Origin: an uncultured Pseudomonadales bacterium
Lineage (GTDB): Bacteria > Pseudomonadota > Gammaproteobacteria > Pseudomonadales > Cellvibrionaceae
Reading direction: 5' to 3'
Assembly (NCBI GenBank): GCA_938048505.1
Contig: CALIUX010000155.1
Coordinates: forward strand, 1 to 7,654
DNA: 7,654 nt
Shown here: piece after piece, positions 6,446-7,654 of the stretch
How the letters are laid out: every line of letters starts with the position of its first letter
Position numbering within the stretch: the stretch's first letter is position 1
The notes under the pieces: model-generated
What the model was told of the DNA's origin: nothing
Databases searched by the model: none
The model's input: the letters and a program-made list of their open reading frames with translations, nothing else
Translations under genes and position numbers: made by a program

Positions 6446-6592
6446 GCATTTTCCATTATCACATCAGCTGTATGAGTTCTGGTATTCGACTCACCCAATT
6501 TTCCAGATTGTCATTAGGGGTTCTATTATTAGAACTCACTCACATTTTAGAAAAACCGATATTCAATAAAATCAGGGGCAGAATACCTTAAC

Positions 6593-7654
6593 TTAATTTT
6601 CTTCAACACAAAAATTCCACCACAGTAAAATTGAAAGCATTCCCCAAAGATACTCTGAGTCTTTTTTATTGAGAGCACAATAATTGTCAAATAATTTTAC
6701 TGAATTAACATAAGGGCAATTTACATCAAGCAACATCAACTTAAAGGATTCAAAATGATTAAAAAGCCACTGCGTTAAAGGGAAGGGGAAACCCATTTTC
6801 TGCTTTCGCCATACCACATCATTTGGCAGCTTATCTTCCATGGCCTTACGAACAATCCATTTTAACCAACCATCTCTTATTAAATAACTTTCAGGCAAAG
6901 AAAAGGCAAACTCGATGACTTTATGATCTAAAAATGGAGATCTCAGTTCAATAGGTACCCCCATACTATTTTGATTATCAATCCTAAGCCAATAGTTCAT
7001 TCTCCAATCTTTCATATTTTGCTCAAGCTTTTGGTCTAAATCTCTGGCAGGCCTTCTATGGTCATGACCTAATAGCGCAAAATTGATGGGATTAATACTC
7101 TCGTCTATGAAGGGTATTCGCCCGTGAGTGGATCGTCTCGGCACTTTAGAAAAAGTACTGATAGCCATTTTCACGTAATCTTTAATTGGAAAACCATCAG
7201 CATATTCACTTGATGAAAAAAACTCTTTCAGAAACCGCGAACCATTCCTTTGAGATAACAGCTGCCGCAGATATGGCGCTAAATATTCAGATCCATAACC
7301 TGCAAAAACCTCGTCTCCACCTCCACCATAAATCACCGCCCTAATGCCGGTATCCGCCATCTGCCTCCAGATATGCTGACTACTCAGCTGGTTAGGCGAA
7401 TGGTAGGGTTCAGCCATTAGTTTGGTGTAAGCAGGCAGCTCAGCTAACAAATCTTTATCGACAGGGTTCACAACATGGTAGTTAACCTTGTCTTTATACA
7501 TGTCTGCAACCATTCTGGCATACGGCTCTTCATTTTGAGGCCCATAGCCATACTTAACAGTATATGCATCTATTTGATTTGTATGCCTCGCCACACTGGC
7601 TAATAATGTAGATGAATCTAACCCGCCACTGAGCTGAACAGCTACTGGAGCATC
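6593..7654 (-). CDS. Asparagine synthase (glutamine-hydrolysing) family protein, synthetase domain, N-terminus outside window
   Basis: The frame is open to the right edge; 353 residues are visible and the N-terminal class II glutaminase domain, if present, lies beyond it. The visible part begins almost at the ATP-pyrophosphatase P-loop, AVQLSGGLDSSTLLA (SGGLDSS at residues 9-15). The second active-site motif is YGGGGDEVFAGY (109-120). Further conserved blocks are GVPIELRSPFLDHKVIEFA (232-250), the GWLKWIVRKAM helix (262-272) and RKQKMGFPFPL (283-293), with a C-terminal YLWGMLSILLWW. The family activates a carboxylate with ATP and adds ammonia from glutamine, making asparagine or amidating other substrates; members are common in surface polysaccharide clusters. 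The position that is usually Glu in SGEGxDE is Gly111 here, so the substrate may not be aspartate. The GTG at 7594 is an internal Val codon, not the start. Confidence 0.88.
   Translation of the reverse strand, partial: DAPVAVQLSGGLDSSTLLASVARHTNQIDAYTVKYGYGPQNEEPYARMVADMYKDKVNYHVVNPVDKDLLAELPAYTKLMAEPYHSPNQLSSQHIWRQMADTGIRAVIYGGGGDEVFAGYGSEYLAPYLRQLLSQRNGSRFLKEFFSSSEYADGFPIKDYVKMAISTFSKVPRRSTHGRIPFIDESINPINFALLGHDHRRPARDLDQKLEQNMKDWRMNYWLRIDNQNSMGVPIELRSPFLDHKVIEFAFSLPESYLIRDGWLKWIVRKAMEDKLPNDVVWRKQKMGFPFPLTQWLFNHFESFKLMLLDVNCPYVNSVKLFDNYCALNKKDSEYLWGMLSILLWWNFCVEEN

Larger units (their letters stand above)
6249..6592. other. Non-coding intergenic region between convergent genes, rich in inverted repeats
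   Basis: This 344-bp AT-rich stretch separates the phospholipase-like gene from the opposing asparagine synthase-family gene. No reading frame of useful length, tRNA or rRNA is seen. It holds a 13-bp inverted repeat 83 bases apart, a 10-bp perfect hairpin, a two-tier hairpin and a weaker 6-bp hairpin at 6520-6535 (GTTCTA-TTAT-TAGAAC). None is followed by a T-run on either strand, so no standard intrinsic terminator is identified, although terminators would be expected between converging genes. Confidence 0.7.

Noticed and set aside
6291..6446. Possible integron attC site, because GTCTAAC (an R''-like RYYYAAC box) occurs at about 6300 within a region rich in inverted repeats
   Set aside because: No matching GTTRRRY R' box is found at a suitable distance, and the hairpins do not pair the proposed ends.
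7592..7594. GTG at 7594 as start codon of a 333-residue asparagine synthase-like protein
   Set aside because: The frame continues upstream to the window edge and encodes the essential SGGLDSS P-loop, so the gene starts outside the window.

Overview
The window reads as chromosomal DNA of a gammaproteobacterium, probably marine or environmental, with moderate to low GC. The evidence is the combination of RmuC, a YchJ-type SEC-C protein, a Wzi-type capsule protein, a DUF4197 lipoprotein and Gram-negative envelope signals (lipoboxes, signal peptides, a C-terminal aromatic on the barrel proteins). No tRNA, rRNA, CRISPR array, transposase or phage gene was seen. The organism cannot be fixed more closely from the sequence alone.

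Layout. Bases 1-771 (+): the 3' end of rmuC, then a complete YchJ-family gene 15 bp downstream, probably one transcript. Bases 777-4467 (-): four envelope genes in the same direction. In transcription order they are a glycine-rich lipoprotein with a short in-frame tandem repeat, a DUF4197 lipoprotein, a Wzi/CapsA-family capsule-assembly barrel protein, and a smaller predicted outer-membrane barrel whose longest reading frame overlaps the wzi stop codon by 7 bp. The last gene converges on ychJ with only 5 bp between stop codons. Bases 4468-4751: a divergent promoter region. Bases 4752-6248 (+): a secreted two-domain protein with a Ca2+-dependent PI-PLC-like catalytic domain and a C-terminal concanavalin A-like/DUF1349-like domain. 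Bases 6249-6592: non-coding and rich in inverted repeats. Bases 6593-7654 (-): the C-terminal synthetase part of an asparagine synthase-family protein that runs off the window's right edge.

Functional reading. The centre of the window is devoted to the cell surface. Wzi-family proteins help anchor or assemble capsule at the outer membrane, and the overlapping small barrel gene is probably co-expressed with it. The two lipoproteins upstream may belong to the same unit, but the 133 bp and 79 bp gaps leave room for separate promoters. The asparagine synthase-like gene is of a kind often found in surface polysaccharide clusters, and its synthetase motif departs from the classical asparagine synthetase form, so amidation of another carboxylate is possible. 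No clearly new multi-gene system is visible. The points most worth a second look are the repeat-rich intergenic region, the phospholipase domain architecture, the repeat-bearing lipoprotein and the variant synthetase motif.
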